In this document: piece by piece, positions 22,907-35,587 of the stretch
Numbering within the stretch: the first letter of the stretch is position 1
How the letters are laid out: the number at the start of each line of letters is the position of its first letter
Origin: Phallus indusiatus
Lineage: Eukaryota; Basidiomycota; Agaricomycetes; Phallales; Phallaceae
Length of the DNA stretch: 64,000 bases
Reading direction: 5' to 3'
Assembly (NCBI GenBank): GCA_027605045.1
Contig: JAQFWX010000138.1
Location: 27,400-91,399 of the forward strand
The notes under the pieces: generated by a model
Seen by the model: the letters and a program-made list of their open reading frames with translations, nothing else
The model's database searches: none
Told to the model about the DNA's origin: nothing
Made by a program: the position numbers and the translations under genes

Positions 22907-25049
22907 ATGGAGGTCGCGAAAGCTTGCGCAATATGCTTCTTCGCGGCTTTCTTTTTGTATTGGCTCCAACAAAAAACACGTATTCCAAAAGGCAACTTGC
23001 ATATGTCCCTCAATTTCACCTATCATGAACTTATTGATCAGCCGCTTTAGGATGCAAACTCCCTCCCGGTCCTCGAAAACGTTTCTTAATCGGGAATTTG
23101 TTGGACATTCCTACTGGGAATCAAGAACGCGTTTGTCGTGAATGGCCCAAGTTGTACGGTTGGTGTTCATGGTTAATTCCCCCTATTAAAATTCTCAAAT
23201 TTCATGCAGGCGATCTGACATACTTGAACATCGTTGGTACCTCTCTTCTCTTCGTAAATTCATATGAAATGGCTGTCGAGTTGTTTGAACGCCGAGGAGG
23301 ATTATATTCCGATCGGTTTCAGTCAACGATGCTGGTTAAGCTGTACGTTGACTTTTTCTTTTCACCTAAAAATGTTGATGGAATCGTTGACTACCTTAAC
23401 TCGAAAGAGTGGGCTTTGACTGGCATTCCGCAATAATGCAACCAAACGAAAGGTGGAGATACCAACGTTCGATTTTCAACAGATTTTTGGCCAAGTCTTC
23501 GATGGAAGAATATCAAGGATCAGTCGAGATACATGCCAAGTTTGTGTTATAAACCTCTTAAATATGTCTGTTTTTCTGAACTCAGGTTATCTGGGCATCA
23601 GAGATCTATTATGTCGTCTTTATCAAAGTCCAGGCAGATTCACGGATCACGCTAGGCACGTCGTCGGGTCTGTAATCATGGATGTGAGAAATTTTATATT
23701 GTTCGAGTTATAGTACCGATAATATTTTATTTATTTTAAGGTCACTTATGGTCTGAAGAGCCTTCCAGAAAATGATCCTTATACAGAGTTAGCAGAACAT
23801 GCGCTGAAACTTTTTGAGGACGTCGCGACTCCGGGAGCGGCCTTGGTGGACTTCTTTCCAATGAGTACATCAACGTGCTAGTCTCCTAGAAGTATCATAT
23901 GACAACCAGCTAGTGCAATACATTCCGGCTTGGGCTCCCGGTGGGGGTTTCAAGCGCAAAGCTGAGACGCTCAAAGCAGCATTCAAAGAGATGAGTGCGG
24001 TTCCGTTTTCGGCTGTCAAAGATGGTCTCGTATGTGTTCTTATCGATTTAGTCGGTTGATTTTGTTAATCAAAAGTCTTTTAGGAATCGGGTAACGCAGC
24101 ACCTTCGATAGTGAGAACTGTTCTTGAAGAACTGCACTCTAAGAAGTCTTCTATAACGGCCGAAGAAGAAATGACCATCCAAACTCTAGGGGCAGTAATT
24201 TATGGAACTGCCATTGACACAGTACATCCTGTTCATTATCCATATAGAAATATGTTCATTTCAATTTCAGACAGAGGCAGGAATGCTGATGTTCTTCTTC
24301 ACTATGCTTCTATATCCAGAGGCTCAAAAAAAGGCCCAAGAAGAGTTAGATAAAGTTCTCGGAGAAAGTACTTTGCCCTCAATGGAGGATCGAAAAAACC
24401 TTCCCTACACTGAAGCCTTGTGCAAAGAAGTTTTGCGCTGGCATCCAGTTGGCCCTCTTGGTTTTCCCCATATGCTCAGAGAAGACGACATAGTTGGAGA
24501 ATATTTTATACCGAAAGGCACTCTCGTGATAGGAAACGGGTGGTAAGTGTTATTATTCAACTAGCCACACCAACTTCTCAAATTGTATCAAGGGCTCTTT
24601 CGAAATCTACGTCAATTTACGGGGATGACGTTGAAAGCTTCAAACCGGAAAGATTTTTGAGACCCGGTGCCGTATTTCCGGAATTAGAATTTGGGTTTGG
24701 CCGGAGGTGAGCTCTCTTATATGCCTCCCCCAAGCCATCGAAAGTATGACACTATCGATAGGATATGTCCTGGTCGGCATTTCGCCGATAGCTTACTGTT
24801 CAGCGTAATGGCGCATATCTTGTATATGTTCGACATCAGCCCATGCGACACACCCACAGGACCCGATCTGCCAAATGCACAGCCTGAAGGTTTTGATTCT
24901 GGATTGATTTCGTGAGTTACATCGGGACATTTCAGATATCCGTATTTAAAATAATTGAATTCAGGCGTCCGAAGCCGTTCAAGTGCAAGTTCACGCCACG
25001 CTCGGAGCAGAAAAAGGCCCTGCTCGAGCATTTGATCAACGTTAAATAA
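22907..25049 (+). CDS. Cytochrome P450 monooxygenase
   Basis: Twelve exons give 1527 nt, 508 aa: 22907-22979, 23051-23158, 23210-23342, 23408-23539, 23602-23683, 23741-23864, 23914-24029, 24084-24221, 24271-24542, 24593-24706, 24762-24911 and 24965-25049. A hydrophobic N-terminal anchor (ICFFAAFFLYW) precedes the proline hinge CKLPPGPRKRF. The I-helix motif is GTAIDTTEAG (about 297-306), split by an intron. The K-helix ExxR lies in LCKEVLRWHP, then FKPERFL, and the haem loop is FGFGRRICPGRHFAD with the cysteine at residue 433. The domain order is complete, so it is probably an active ER-bound oxidase. The aromatic region before FKPERF differs from the usual AN-W-----P pattern. Substrate unknown; no other biosynthetic gene is adjacent. 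What looks like a frameshift near 23440 is intron 23343-23407. Confidence 0.92.
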
Positions 25050-25630
25050 TAATTAATATTCACCTTTACGCTGCAATTAAATGACTCAGGAGTCAGAATC
25101 ACGTAGTTCTTTTTTTCTTGATCAACTATCATTTGTGCAACCTTTCTTGCAAATCAAAGTAAAGTGATATGAACTGAAACTCGGAGATACCGACACTGTT
25201 TGCGAGAGAAAAATCGAACTGTAACCCCATCTGTATTTAACAAAAAGCAAAGACTACAGATAACATCGATAACATTTCACATTTATGGACAATACCTAAG
25301 CAAACTTCAAAGCAGTAGCTCAATAGGGGTGGGAACTGGCGCGACATTTACTTGATAGAACCTGATATGTGGAACACGGAAAAGAAGCCAACTGAATCGA
25401 CCGGACCTGTCAGTGAGTTCTTTTGAGAACCAAACATTTTTATGTTTGTTCGTTGCATTGTCACGGGTCATTATTTGCAGGTACTATTAGCACATTTAAT
25501 TTCTATTATTATACATCAATACATCCTGATTATCTTCTCACAAATACACAACATCTTCAACAGCTAAGGATCGTATTGGGTGAGCTACGGGAAGAGTCAG
25601 CGAATGAAGAGCACATAACGAAAAAAATCT
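25050..25630. other. Convergent 3' intergenic region (P450 / smc1)
   Basis: About 580 bp between the two stop codons, AT-rich. No gene seen. Confidence 0.35.
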
Positions 25631-28600
25631 TCATACATCCAATGTTAATGTATGGGAGCTATTGATCTCCTGGTCACGATATATTCCGACAAGAGAGGTC
25701 CCCTTTTCATACAATGATCCTTTCAAGCTGATAACGATGAACTGAAATTCGTCTGAAGCATGACTTCGGATGTAATTGGCTATCTTTGCGACGTTAGTAT
25801 TGTCTAGCGCAGCGTCAACCTCGTCCAGCACAAAGAAGGGGGACGGATGAAAGCTAACAAGACCATAAGTATCAGGCCATTTAACATCTAAGGGTTATCC
25901 ATACCTGTGGATAGCGAAAAGAAGTGCAAGTGCCGCAACTGTCTTCTCACCACCAGACAGTTGCTCCATGTCCCTAAATCGCTTCATAGGTGGCATGGCA
26001 TGATACTTTATTCCGCTCAGGTACGGTTCCTTGAAGTAGAGTAAGCGTCAGTGTTCAACGATCATAAACAACGAACCTCATTGTCTTCCAGACTTAAGTA
26101 GGCTACACCGCCCATAGGAGCTGCTTTGCCTTTAGTGAGATCTTTATATACCTCATCTATACGTTCCGCTATATGGTTGTAGGCGCGATTGAAAAGATCA
26201 CACCTGAAAAGAAAGCGTCGGAATTATCTAAGTGATAAACCTAAACGACCGTCGTACCTTCGTTTCTTCACATCATTGAACTCATCACGCGCCGTTTTTG
26301 ACTCCTTCCGAGCTTTGTCGGCTTCTCTTTCGGTTTGCGCCAATTTGGCTTCAACATCATCTAGCCTAAATTACGAGTCATTGATTCATCAGTAAGAGTC
26401 AAACTTTGACAGCAATGGAAACCCACTTTTCCATAGCCTTCATATTCGGGGCCATGCGTTCAATGTCCGTATTGAGCTTAGCGATTGCAGTGTCGAACTC
26501 GGCCCCAACGTCAGCAGAACCATCCTGAGCAAAGTGAGCAAAGAATGATTGCGCAGTATAATGTCACAACACACTTCGCGTTCATCGTCTTCCAAAAGAC
26601 TGAAATCGACTTCAAGACCATAATCATTAACTTCCTTGGGTCGCTGTGTGTGATCTTCGTCATCTACGTCCATTGCCACTTCGTTCCGGAGATTCTATGT
26701 AACGTTATATGTATAACTTCCTCAAACACAGATGAAAGTACCTCACCTCTTCCATTGGAACGTTTTTCAGGTTTCCGTGAAGCAGCGGCAGAGGAATCTC
26801 CTCCAGTCTGCTTTTGCGATAAATACCAGATCGCTCGGAGGCTAGCTTTTCAATCTCGTCGTTCTACAAACGGAACGCACAACTGAGTCCTCATTCCTTT
26901 TTAGTTGAGTGAACATACCTTCGACGCAATGTCTTTCAAAGCTTTGTCAAGTGCTTTGCTCGACTTGCCTGCTACCCGCTTAACCTCATCTAGAGCCGCG
27001 GTCTTCTCTTCCAGCGTTTTTTCAAAGTCTTTTAATTCTTCGCGAATTTCACCGATTGCAGCTTGATCTTCATCCAGCTCTTGTTGAACGGCTTTTTTGG
27101 ACGCTAAGAGTTTGGAGAGTGTGTTTTTGTGTTCTTTCGCTGTATTGCCCAACGTCTGCAAACGATCTTTCAGGGCTTGCAATGATTCTTCTTCAAACTT
27201 AATTCTATGTTTAGGTGAAAAAAAGATCGTCTCAGTTTTAAAAAAAAGTCAGGTACAAGAGACGAAACGCAACTGGTGGTTCAGTCGAGCGATTTGAGTA
27301 TCAAATCGTAATCGCAGCTCGCTTTCCTCCTGAGACGCTTTCAATTGTCGTTCCTCAAACTCCCGAATGTGCGATACTTGAACTTTGCGACAGAAGCTGC
27401 GAAATATATTATCTTCAGTCGCGTCAATGATGTCGGTTAGCTCTTTTATACGTTTCTGGAGCTTTGTATGTGACGTCTTCATCTAAAACGAGAATGTCTA
27501 TGCTTTGACGAAAGCGTGAAAATGAGCTGATCACAAACCTTTTCAAGCTCAGGGTGATGCTTCGTGAGTTCTTTCTTAACGTGTTGCAGCTCCTGTTTGA
27601 CTCCAGCCAGTCTATGCGTGCACGCAACCTGGCGGAAAAGTTATTGAATCGCAAGTTGTTGAGCTGACAGAAGTATTGAAATAACCAACGTACCAGTTCA
27701 TCCCTGCTTATCATCAATGACGACTCAAGACGATTGATTTCTGCGACTAGATTTTCGTCCCCTTTGGCTCTTGGCTTTGTTTTGTTAATCTCCTTGAGTT
27801 CAAAGAGCAATGCATCACGCTGCCTGTGCAATGCTACGAACGTCGTCTTAGAAATTGCGACAAACCATATACGTCAAGAAAATCCGACCTACATTGGACA
27901 TCCTTCTCCTCCCACTTCTTGTTGTTGTTGTGTGTGCTACGACCACCAGTGATCAACCCGCTTTTATGTATGATGGTCCCCTCCAACGTCACAGCTATGA
28001 CTTAAATTGAGAATCAAGAATATTTATAACGATCGGAAACCAACCTTTGACCTCTTGTCCTTTTTCGTAACATACGTATCGGGCAACCTCCATGGTATCA
28101 CACACTAGGGCATTACCGCAAGCATGATGCATAGCTCGCTCTAAAGACGCGTCAAATTGTATACAATCGACCGCAAGTCTTGCGCCTTTTGCGAAGCTAC
28201 GGAACTTGTCATTGATGGGCTTTGCTTGAATTGTGTCTAACGGAATGAATGTGGCTTGACCAGCTCGCTGATTGCGTAAGTACTATTAAAGAGAATGAGT
28301 TGATCACGTGTGACATCACGACTGAGAAAACATCATACTTCAATGCAATCGATTGCCGTCTTTTCGTTATCGACAATTAGTGCATCAGTGTTTCGGCCTA
28401 GAATAACAGATACGGCCGTCTCGAACTTTCGCTGTGTCGGTTGACACAAGTCAATAACTCGGCCGCGAACGCCTAATGGAAACGAGCTTTGCAAGCACGT
28501 TCATTTTAATGACAGAAAAGTCGTCAACTAACCTGGGAAAATCCGCTGCAGACTGGCGAAAACTTCTTTTCTCTTAGCCTCCTTCTCCGATTCTTTTTGG

Positions 28601-30635
28601 TCGACACCGGCTTGAAGTAGTTTGGTATAGCACTCTTGTAGCTTGTCATTCAATTCGGCCTCGCGTTGACTAAGTAAAAAATGGTTCAGCAGAAAGTTTT
28701 ACGTTGCTGAAACGTAAAGCCGTACGCTACTCTATTGCGCTCTGACTGAATCTCATCATGCTGTTCTTTCGTGCGCTTGAGTTCTTCCTGAAGACTTGCA
28801 ACTTTTTGTTCAAGCTGAACGAATAATTAATTCACTCGAAAAAAGGTACTATATAGAGCCTCACCTCGTCCTTCTGCGCCTGGAGGGTGGTCTGTTCCTC
28901 GTCTAACTTCGTTGCCCGTTCGTTGTACTGTTGAATTTTGCTATCAAGCATAGCCAACGCCCGTCCTTGAATCTTTTCTTCTCGACGAAGAGTTTCAACT
29001 TGCTGTCGTGACCCTACTTCCTGGACATTCGCAGTCGCTTTTCTGCATAAGGGCTGAGAAACGATGAACGGCGGTGAGAGAAACGTTTACTCACAGCTTC
29101 CGGTATTCTTCCAGATCCTCGGTAGAAAATGAATAGTCTTGGTTAGAAGTCTTTTTAGAAGCTTCTATATAAGATGCGTTAATGTCTTCAAAGAGAAAGG
29201 ACAAAAGAAAAGGGGCACTGTCTCTGCGTACGAACCTTGTGCGGCGGCAGCGGAAGCCTTTTGTATACCGCTAAACTCATTCTTCAGCCTTTCTAGCTTT
29301 TGCTCTTGTCGCTCTTCGTCTTTATGAATCGTTTCCGCCAGGTCATTGGCTGACTTCAACCTTCGTTCCGAGTGAGCCACTTGCGCTTCCAGCGCCACCA
29401 TCCCTGGTTGCTAGTGACAATTTATGAATTCTGGCGATTCTTGAACAAAGAAACGAGAGCAAACTAACTTTTCCTTCCAAAGCTTTTTCTTGTTTTCGAA
29501 CTTTCCTTTCACGCTTGGAGACTTCAGCTCGAGCTTTAGCCTGTTCTTCCCGGGCAGCAGCTAGCTTTTCTTCGTGTTCCTTTTGTCTTTCTCGTAACGT
29601 GGACAAGTCTTCATTCTGTGCTTCAATCTCTTGACTATTCTGTTGGATTTTCGCGTCGATATGGTACAGTTTCCATAGTATTCGTTGGAGTATTAAAGCA
29701 TCCTATCCATGATCGAGTGAGAAAAACGTTACACACGAAGTGAGGGAGACAAACCCTCTCAGAACACATCTTTTCGAAACGTTCAGCTTCCGATTTTTGT
29801 TCTTTGAATTGCTTTATCTCGCCCGCAATACCACGTCGTTTGGTGAAATTGAAAGTGGCGTTCTCAGTTGCACGGTCTTGCAAAGCTTTTGCTTGGTCGT
29901 ATTCCGAGGCTAGTTCGAGAGAGCCGCTAATTTGTTCCACGAGACGCGTTAAATCCTTGGGTGATTGAGATGCAACGGCTTCAACGTCTCCCTGTTAGTG
30001 GATGAAGTTATAGCATCATAATAAGTTACGCGTATGAGAAACGTGCGTACCTGGAATACCAAAAAGTTTTTCGCTCGCACGAGGATACTGTGCTTTTCTA
30101 AGGATTGGTTATACGTTTGATAGGTGACGACCTTTCCGTTCAGTCGATATTCACTGTTTCCATTCATCGAGATTCTGCCACATAAGTGAGCTTAAGCAAG
30201 CACAAAGAATCATAAAAGGCCGCGTACGTCCGCTGATATTTCCACTCCTTTTTGGCAGGATCTTCATATACAGCTAGAACCCACGCTTTTTGAGAAGTCC
30301 CTTCTCCCTCTTGTGTTTCTTCTTCTTCCTCTTGTTGCTGGTCACCCTCTTCACCTTCACGTGCGAGGCGTCTTCCACGATATATCAAGTCGCGAAGCTG
30401 ACTGCTACGAAGCTGTGCACTTTTAATACCAAGAACAAACGAAATAGCATCCATTAGATTCGATTTCCCAGCTCCATTTGGGCCGATTACACTGGTGAAC
30501 TGGCTGAAAGGGCCTATGACTTGGTGGCCGCTGAATTTCGCGATGAGGGTCAGGTCACGTCGCGACAGTGGATTTTGGCGAAGAAACTAACCGGTACGAC
30601 TTGAAGTCGCATACTTCTATGCGAATTAGAGGCAT
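25631..30635 (-). CDS. smc1: Cohesin core subunit Smc1
   Basis: The gene starts [14 protein letters not shown], has intron 2 directly after it and continues GHQVIGPF, then the Walker A loop GPNGAGKS (residues 31-38) and [20 protein letters not shown]. The middle encodes long Lys/Glu-rich coiled coils around a central hinge (about 28000-28500). The C-terminal head has the signature [18 protein letters not shown] (about 25910-25970), Walker B with [18 protein letters not shown], then [20 protein letters not shown] and stop after TLTLDV at 25631-25633. [13 protein letters not shown] and the end [12 protein letters not shown] assign it to Smc1 rather than Smc2, 3 or 4. It would act in the cohesin ring with Smc3 and the kleisin. 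It is interrupted by many introns of about 50-60 nt; not every border was fixed. Confidence 0.93.
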
Positions 30636-31321
30636 ATCGCGCGCCGAGTACAGCTATGCTTGAACAATACTTGAAGACGGGTGATTGAAACGGCTTGTGC
30701 TGACGTAATGCAAATGATTCTGACTCAACTTTGCTTCGGAGGCAATACGGAGGTGGTAGTTCTTCCCTCTTTCTTTCTTCAAACATTCCGGCCAGTTACT
30801 GTAATATATATCAGGGTCGCTGCTAGGTCTATCAGTTCTGTTGGAGAACCTAACTTGTTGTGGCCTGGTTTTCGGTTGACACTTCGGAATGCCAGAGATA
30901 TATTAAAACAGGTTCAAAGATCTTTTCAAGCTAAGATCGCCAAATTGGAAGGATACATGCTTACGCACTCAGTTTCGTCAACGGTTTTAATACCATTCTG
31001 TTTAGGAGTAACAAGAACCACACGGTAGAAGATGTGACATAAGTGGGGCCACTGTTTTTGTATGCATTGACCACTGTTAGATCAACGGGATCTCGACTTC
31101 CGATATTCTTTGCGGGTAAGGACCGACCGTACAGGTGAGTCTCGACTCATTATCCTGGAGACTGAGCTTGTGTTATTAAGTTCGGAGTTATTACATACTT
31201 CATACTTAGATGCAATCTTCGCAGAACTGCAATTCAGAGCACTGGCAGCTAATAATACACCGGTCTCTCATTCCTTTGCAGTTACACACTACTGAGGCTA
31301 CCCAACATTTTCAATTATCGT
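30636..31321. other. Intergenic region upstream of smc1
   Basis: It contains the smc1 promoter. The plus-strand frame 30681-31028 lacks a recognisable domain and is not annotated. Confidence 0.35.
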
Positions 31322-31860
31322 CTAGCTTCGAAGTAGCATATCTTCGACGTCATCGAAAGAATACGTAACCGCAGAGGGACATTCCTGCAATTGAACTTTA
31401 TACGATTCGACCGTTCGGTTTGTTAAAGAATAGTTCGCGGCGATAATTTTATGGCATTCACGACTATCCTCATCCCAAAGAATCTCATGATGAAATTCAG
31501 AAAAGTTTCTCAAGAGTTCATTCACTTCCGTGGGTTGAAGCTTTATAAATTGTACATCCCGACTAGCGATAGGCGGTGGTTTCGGTAATATTTAGGTGGC
31601 AGCTAGCTCGGTTGAGTCGTTCGGCGGCTGCTGCCTCGCCCGTATGCTACAGGGAAGTGTATACAGTTATAACAAAAGATGCAGGAGTGTTGAACACGAA
31701 ATGACATACATATGTGCACTGTGGGCTTCGGAAAACCGTATGTCAACTTCGCACTGGATTCGCTCAGAAAGGTAATTGTACTCGCAACTGACAAGCACAG
31801 CCTCTAGTAAGCCGACTGCCATCTTTGCAATAAGCATATGCCTCAAAATGTATAAATCAC
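31322..31860 (-). pseudogene. Decayed EEYY-family copy (copy C), exon 1 missing
   Basis: Exon 2 is recognisable at about 31857-31720 (HMLIAKMAVGLLEAVLVSCEY, split by chance changes from copy D) and ends at a GTATGT donor as in the intact genes. Exon 3 begins near 31657 but meets an in-frame TAA about 18 codons in, after STELAAT. It then continues in the same frame through VNELLRNFSEFHHEILWDED, ECHKIIAANYS and SFDDVEDMLLRS to a stop. No exon 1 (no EEYY block) is found in the following sequence up to 32.7 kb. It is a 5'-truncated copy with a nonsense mutation, less decayed than copy A. Confidence 0.8.
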
Positions 31861-32759
31861 GGGACAGAAAAGACGATACGATGAACCAATGGGGATTTGG
31901 ACCTCATTTTAGACTCCATGTTTAATAATTCCCTTACGCTAAAGAAGATGAATATCTCCTTGGAGAGGATGACAATGTTTAGTAGGTCAATCATAAATAG
32001 AATTGTCTGTCCATTTCCCACCTTCCCCTCTTAACTTCCTTGTCATATGATTCTGAACAGAGACAGAACGAAGGCCGTCTCGGTGGGACCTTGGTTTGTT
32101 TGACCTCTAGCAACTGCGAAAAATTCCTCTGTAAGTTGATTGGATCCTGGTTCGAAATAGTTTGAATTTCTGGCTTGGATGTACTTTTATTGTCGAATGT
32201 CGACGGAACGTAGTTGTTGAAGGGATATTTAAATAGTAAATGCGTGTTCCCGGATTATGGCTAGATATATCAACTACTTAGCCCAGTTACTCGTTCTCAG
32301 AAACCGCTGGGCGATCGATGATTACCTGGTATGTGGCCCGTCTTTCACAAATTCTTCAAATCTTTGTTTCTTTGGAGCTCAGTGGGCAGTTTTCTTGACA
32401 TCTCAAATTATGAAGTAATTAACTGTGTTCCTTGTATAGTTTCACCGCCGGATCTTGAAAAAATGCAACGGTTGAGGCTGAAGCATTGTGGACGGCAGCG
32501 ATAACCTAACCAGTCTTGCATGAGATTCCCGGGACATTTTAAACCTTGATTTTGAACCTCAATTTCTGAGTGAAATTAGACGGCTGAACATGAAAGCTTG
32601 CACGCATCGTTGGAGAGCTTCGCCTTGTGTGGTTTTATCCAATATGGAAGTGAACTTCTCATTTACATGCATGACAGGGATAACTGCACAGTAGAAAGCA
32701 ATCAAGTAAATCCCACAAAACTAATTGAAGAGTTAAGTAGAACAAACATTATAATTAGG
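31861..32759. other. Intergenic region, no gene seen
   Basis: About 900 bp between EEYY copies C and D. No exon, repeat or RNA gene was recognised; the missing exon 1 of copy C is not here. Confidence 0.35.
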
Positions 32760-33630
32760 CTACACAACAACCATTGAGCTCCGCAATAACATTTGCTTGA
32801 CATCCTCGAACGAACATGTGAATGCATAAGGAGATTGCTGCAACTGGACCTCATACGAGTCGATTGATGGAGTCGATCGAGAATAGTTCACACCAACAAC
32901 TTTATAGCATTCGCAACTATCCGCATCCCAAAAAATTCTGTGATGAAGCTCGGCAAAGTTCCGCAGGTATTTGTCCACTTGAACAGGCTGAAGTTGTATA
33001 AGCTGCGCGCTCTGATCAATTGGAGGGAGAATGGCCCGGGGTAATAGCCGTTGCGGGGTGGCGGTAATTTGGCTGGGTTGCTTGGTGACTGCTGGTGTCT
33101 TGCGGTTTCTAGAGGGGAAGTGCAAATAGTCAGAACCAATGGCCTTGCCTTTTGCGTATAAAATGATATACATATACTCTCTGCTGAGCCTTGTAAATCT
33201 TATGTCAACTTCATACTGAGCGTGCTCTGGTAGACAGCCGTATTCACAATTGACGAGTATAGCGTTTAAGCCCATCGCCGTCTTGGCAATAAACATATGC
33301 CTGAAAATGCGTACGTTACCGGGATTAGATGATCCCAGTAAGCAAAGAATCTTACTCAAAAGGCGTCTGAGCATTCGTGGTAAGCGCAGGCTCAAATTTT
33401 TGATAATACTCTTCCATGTTTGTACCCTTTGATGGGTATATTATCTCTCGACCCGTTTTCGGCTCAAGTGCTCTGGAGGCTTCGTCGCAAGCTTGATCGA
33501 AAATATCGGGTGTACAGCTGGAGCGAGCCGCGGATGCGTGTTCGTGAGCCAAAGTCAAGAAACGGAGCTTCCGGCTGACGATGGAATCGACCAGTACCTC
33601 TTCATCGGCAGATAGTTGTCTTGGTGGCAT
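32760..33630 (-). CDS. EEYY-family protein, intact copy D (function unknown)
   Basis: Exons 33630-33356, 33300-33172 and 33108-32760 give 753 nt, 250 aa. The start MPPRQLSADEEVLVDSIV matches copy B's MPPSELSKEEE, so 33630 is preferred over the in-frame ATG 15 nt upstream. Exon 1 ends with TNMEEYYQKFEPAL. Exon 2 (HMFIAKTAMGLNAILVNCEY) is moderately hydrophobic and ends with a Glu/Asp-Ile-Arg segment. Exon 3 has LPPIDQSAQLIQLQPVQVDK, then YLRNFAELHHRIFWDADSCE, CYKVVGVNYS and SFEDVKQMLLRSS. Intron positions and phases are the same as in copy B, so the two share one ancestor gene. No known domain is recognised. A disrupted copy lies next to each intact copy. Confidence 0.7.
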
Positions 33631-34058
33631 ATTACCCAGCAACATGTCCTACGGACGGCGTAAACCCGCTTGGACGAAGCAATTTCAAGCTCCTCCTTTT
33701 ACGCACTAAATGAACCAAACCGGAACGCGTCGTCGAGTTGCGTCCACGCGCCTCAAAATTTGCACTCAAGAGAGAGATTTCACTTGCAGATCGTATAGCA
33801 TGAATTAAAATAATTGTGAATACGAGAATCCAAATCCTCAGAAGTAGCAGCAAAGCAAATGAATTGATGATGAGCGTCTATAACACCGCAAATGCCAAAT
33901 CATCCTGCGCCACGTGACATACGTGACAGGTGTATATACACTGCAGATTTCAGAAATGACACGTACAAGGCCGTAAAACATTCAAACGTGCGCCAATCCT
34001 TACTTTTTATTATAACCGCTTGCATCTAGAGGTCTTTCTGTTTCAACTGTATACATCC
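33631..34058. promoter_or_regulatory. Divergent intergenic region (EEYY copy D / hut1)
   Basis: About 430 bp between two outward-facing start codons. No specific motif was identified. Confidence 0.35.
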
Positions 34059-35503
34059 ATGGGATTTCTCAGGTAATGTTCTGTCATTTTGAGAAGTCGA
34101 TCAACTCAGATTTTGTTAGGTTGGCGGTGTGCGTAGGAGGGGTTTATTCGATGTTTCTGGTAAGCAACGTTATATTAACTCATAGACTATTTAATACTAA
34201 TTCGGATATTAGATATGGGCAATAGCTCAAGAGAGGCGTATGTCATTACTTCTAATCCATTTCCTATGAGTTAATGTTCTCTCCAGTATCAGTTCCTTTC
34301 GTCTCGAAATATGATTCCTCCCAATCAGCGAAATTCACCTCCTCGCTCGTCATTGGGTTATGTCAAAGTGTACTTAGTACACTATCCTCATTCATTTACA
34401 TCATGCTCCGGCGGAAGCCAGGAAGTACGCTTAGACAAACCTTTGGATTAGACGACAGTAGAAGCATACATCACACCAACGGGAATACCGAAAATGGTCA
34501 TGCACATCATAATGGGAATCCACTCTCGTCAAAATCTTCTTCATCGCGAGGACGCGTTCTCGCTTGGTCGTACTTTCGAACGTCTCTTCTCATCACCACT
34601 GCAGCGCCATTCGGATTTGCGGCCCTTGCCCATATTTCATACCCAACCATGGTCCTTGGAAAATCATGCAAACTTGTCCCAGTTCTTATTATGAACGTTC
34701 TGCTATATCGTCGACGTTTTGCTCCCCATAAATATCTTGTGGTAGCTATGGTCACAGCTGGTATAACAATGTTCATGTTCTTCGGGTCAGAATCTGCGGC
34801 GGCAGCGTCCAAACATGCGTCAAAAGCATCACAATGCGGAGGCGGCAGTAGCTTTATTGGATTGTTATACCTTTTCATTAATCTAGCACTGGACGGTACC
34901 ATCAACTCAACTCAGGATGAAATATTCTCTCGTCATAAAGTTACAGGCCAGCAGATGATGTTCTTCATCAATCTTTTCGGATCCTTCATTTCGTTATTTT
35001 TGGCATCTCTTCCTTTGCCTTATATTCCTGTCTTGCATCCCTCGCACGCTACAGAGTCGGAATTGGCAAGCGCCTTGAGATTTATAGAAACTCATCCCGG
35101 TGTCATCAAGCCATTGGCGCAATTCGCTTTCACCGGTGCTTTGGGACAGCTATTTATTTTCGAGACTCTACAGCATTTTGGATCATTAACCCTTGTGTAA
35201 GTGATAGCCATAATCTCAACCAGTCAATACTAATTCGACTGTTTAGCATGATAACACTAACTCGCAAAATGTTCACTATGATTTTATCAGTCGTCGTTTA
35301 TAATCACTCTCTGGCTGCGGGCCAATGGTTGGGAGCAACAACTGTTTTCGCTGGAATCACCGTTGAGGCATGGGTTAAACGAAAAGGTATTGTTATGCGA
35401 ATATTATTTTTCTATGCTTTAATGACTAACGATAACATGGACAGAAATACATGCCAAGAGAGTTTTGCAAGAGAAGGAAAAGGCACAAATCAAACAGCTT
35501 TAG
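34059..35503 (+). CDS. hut1: UDP-galactose transporter homologue 1 (Hut1-type, UAA/SLC35B family)
   Basis: Exons 34059-34072, 34120-34159, 34213-34237, 34287-35196, 35247-35386 and 35445-35503 give 1188 nt, 395 aa. The product is a nucleotide-sugar transporter with about ten membrane helices, for example [38 protein letters not shown] and [16 protein letters not shown]. Diagnostic stretches are [50 protein letters not shown] and [15 protein letters not shown]. The C terminus is Lys-rich, as in ER residents of this family. The first three coding exons are only 14, 40 and 25 nt, each with good splice sites. It would import UDP-sugar into the ER lumen. A His/Asn-rich loop after residue 75 lengthens the first cytosolic loop. 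Confidence 0.9.
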
Positions 35504-35587
35504 AATTACTCAGTATTAAAAAACAAATATTTCAAGCGCCAAACTAATACCACTATGGCGCGTGATGTCATTAGATGTACCAAATTA

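Noticed and set aside
23343..23460. Apparent double frameshift in the P450 gene (frames changing near 23440)
   Set aside because: Intron 23343-23407 joins LVKL to VGFDWHSAIMQPNERW in one frame, and all 12 exons sum to 509 codons. The gene is intact.
30681..31028. 115-codon plus-strand frame upstream of smc1
   Set aside because: No recognisable domain and no linked exon; overlaps the smc1 promoter.
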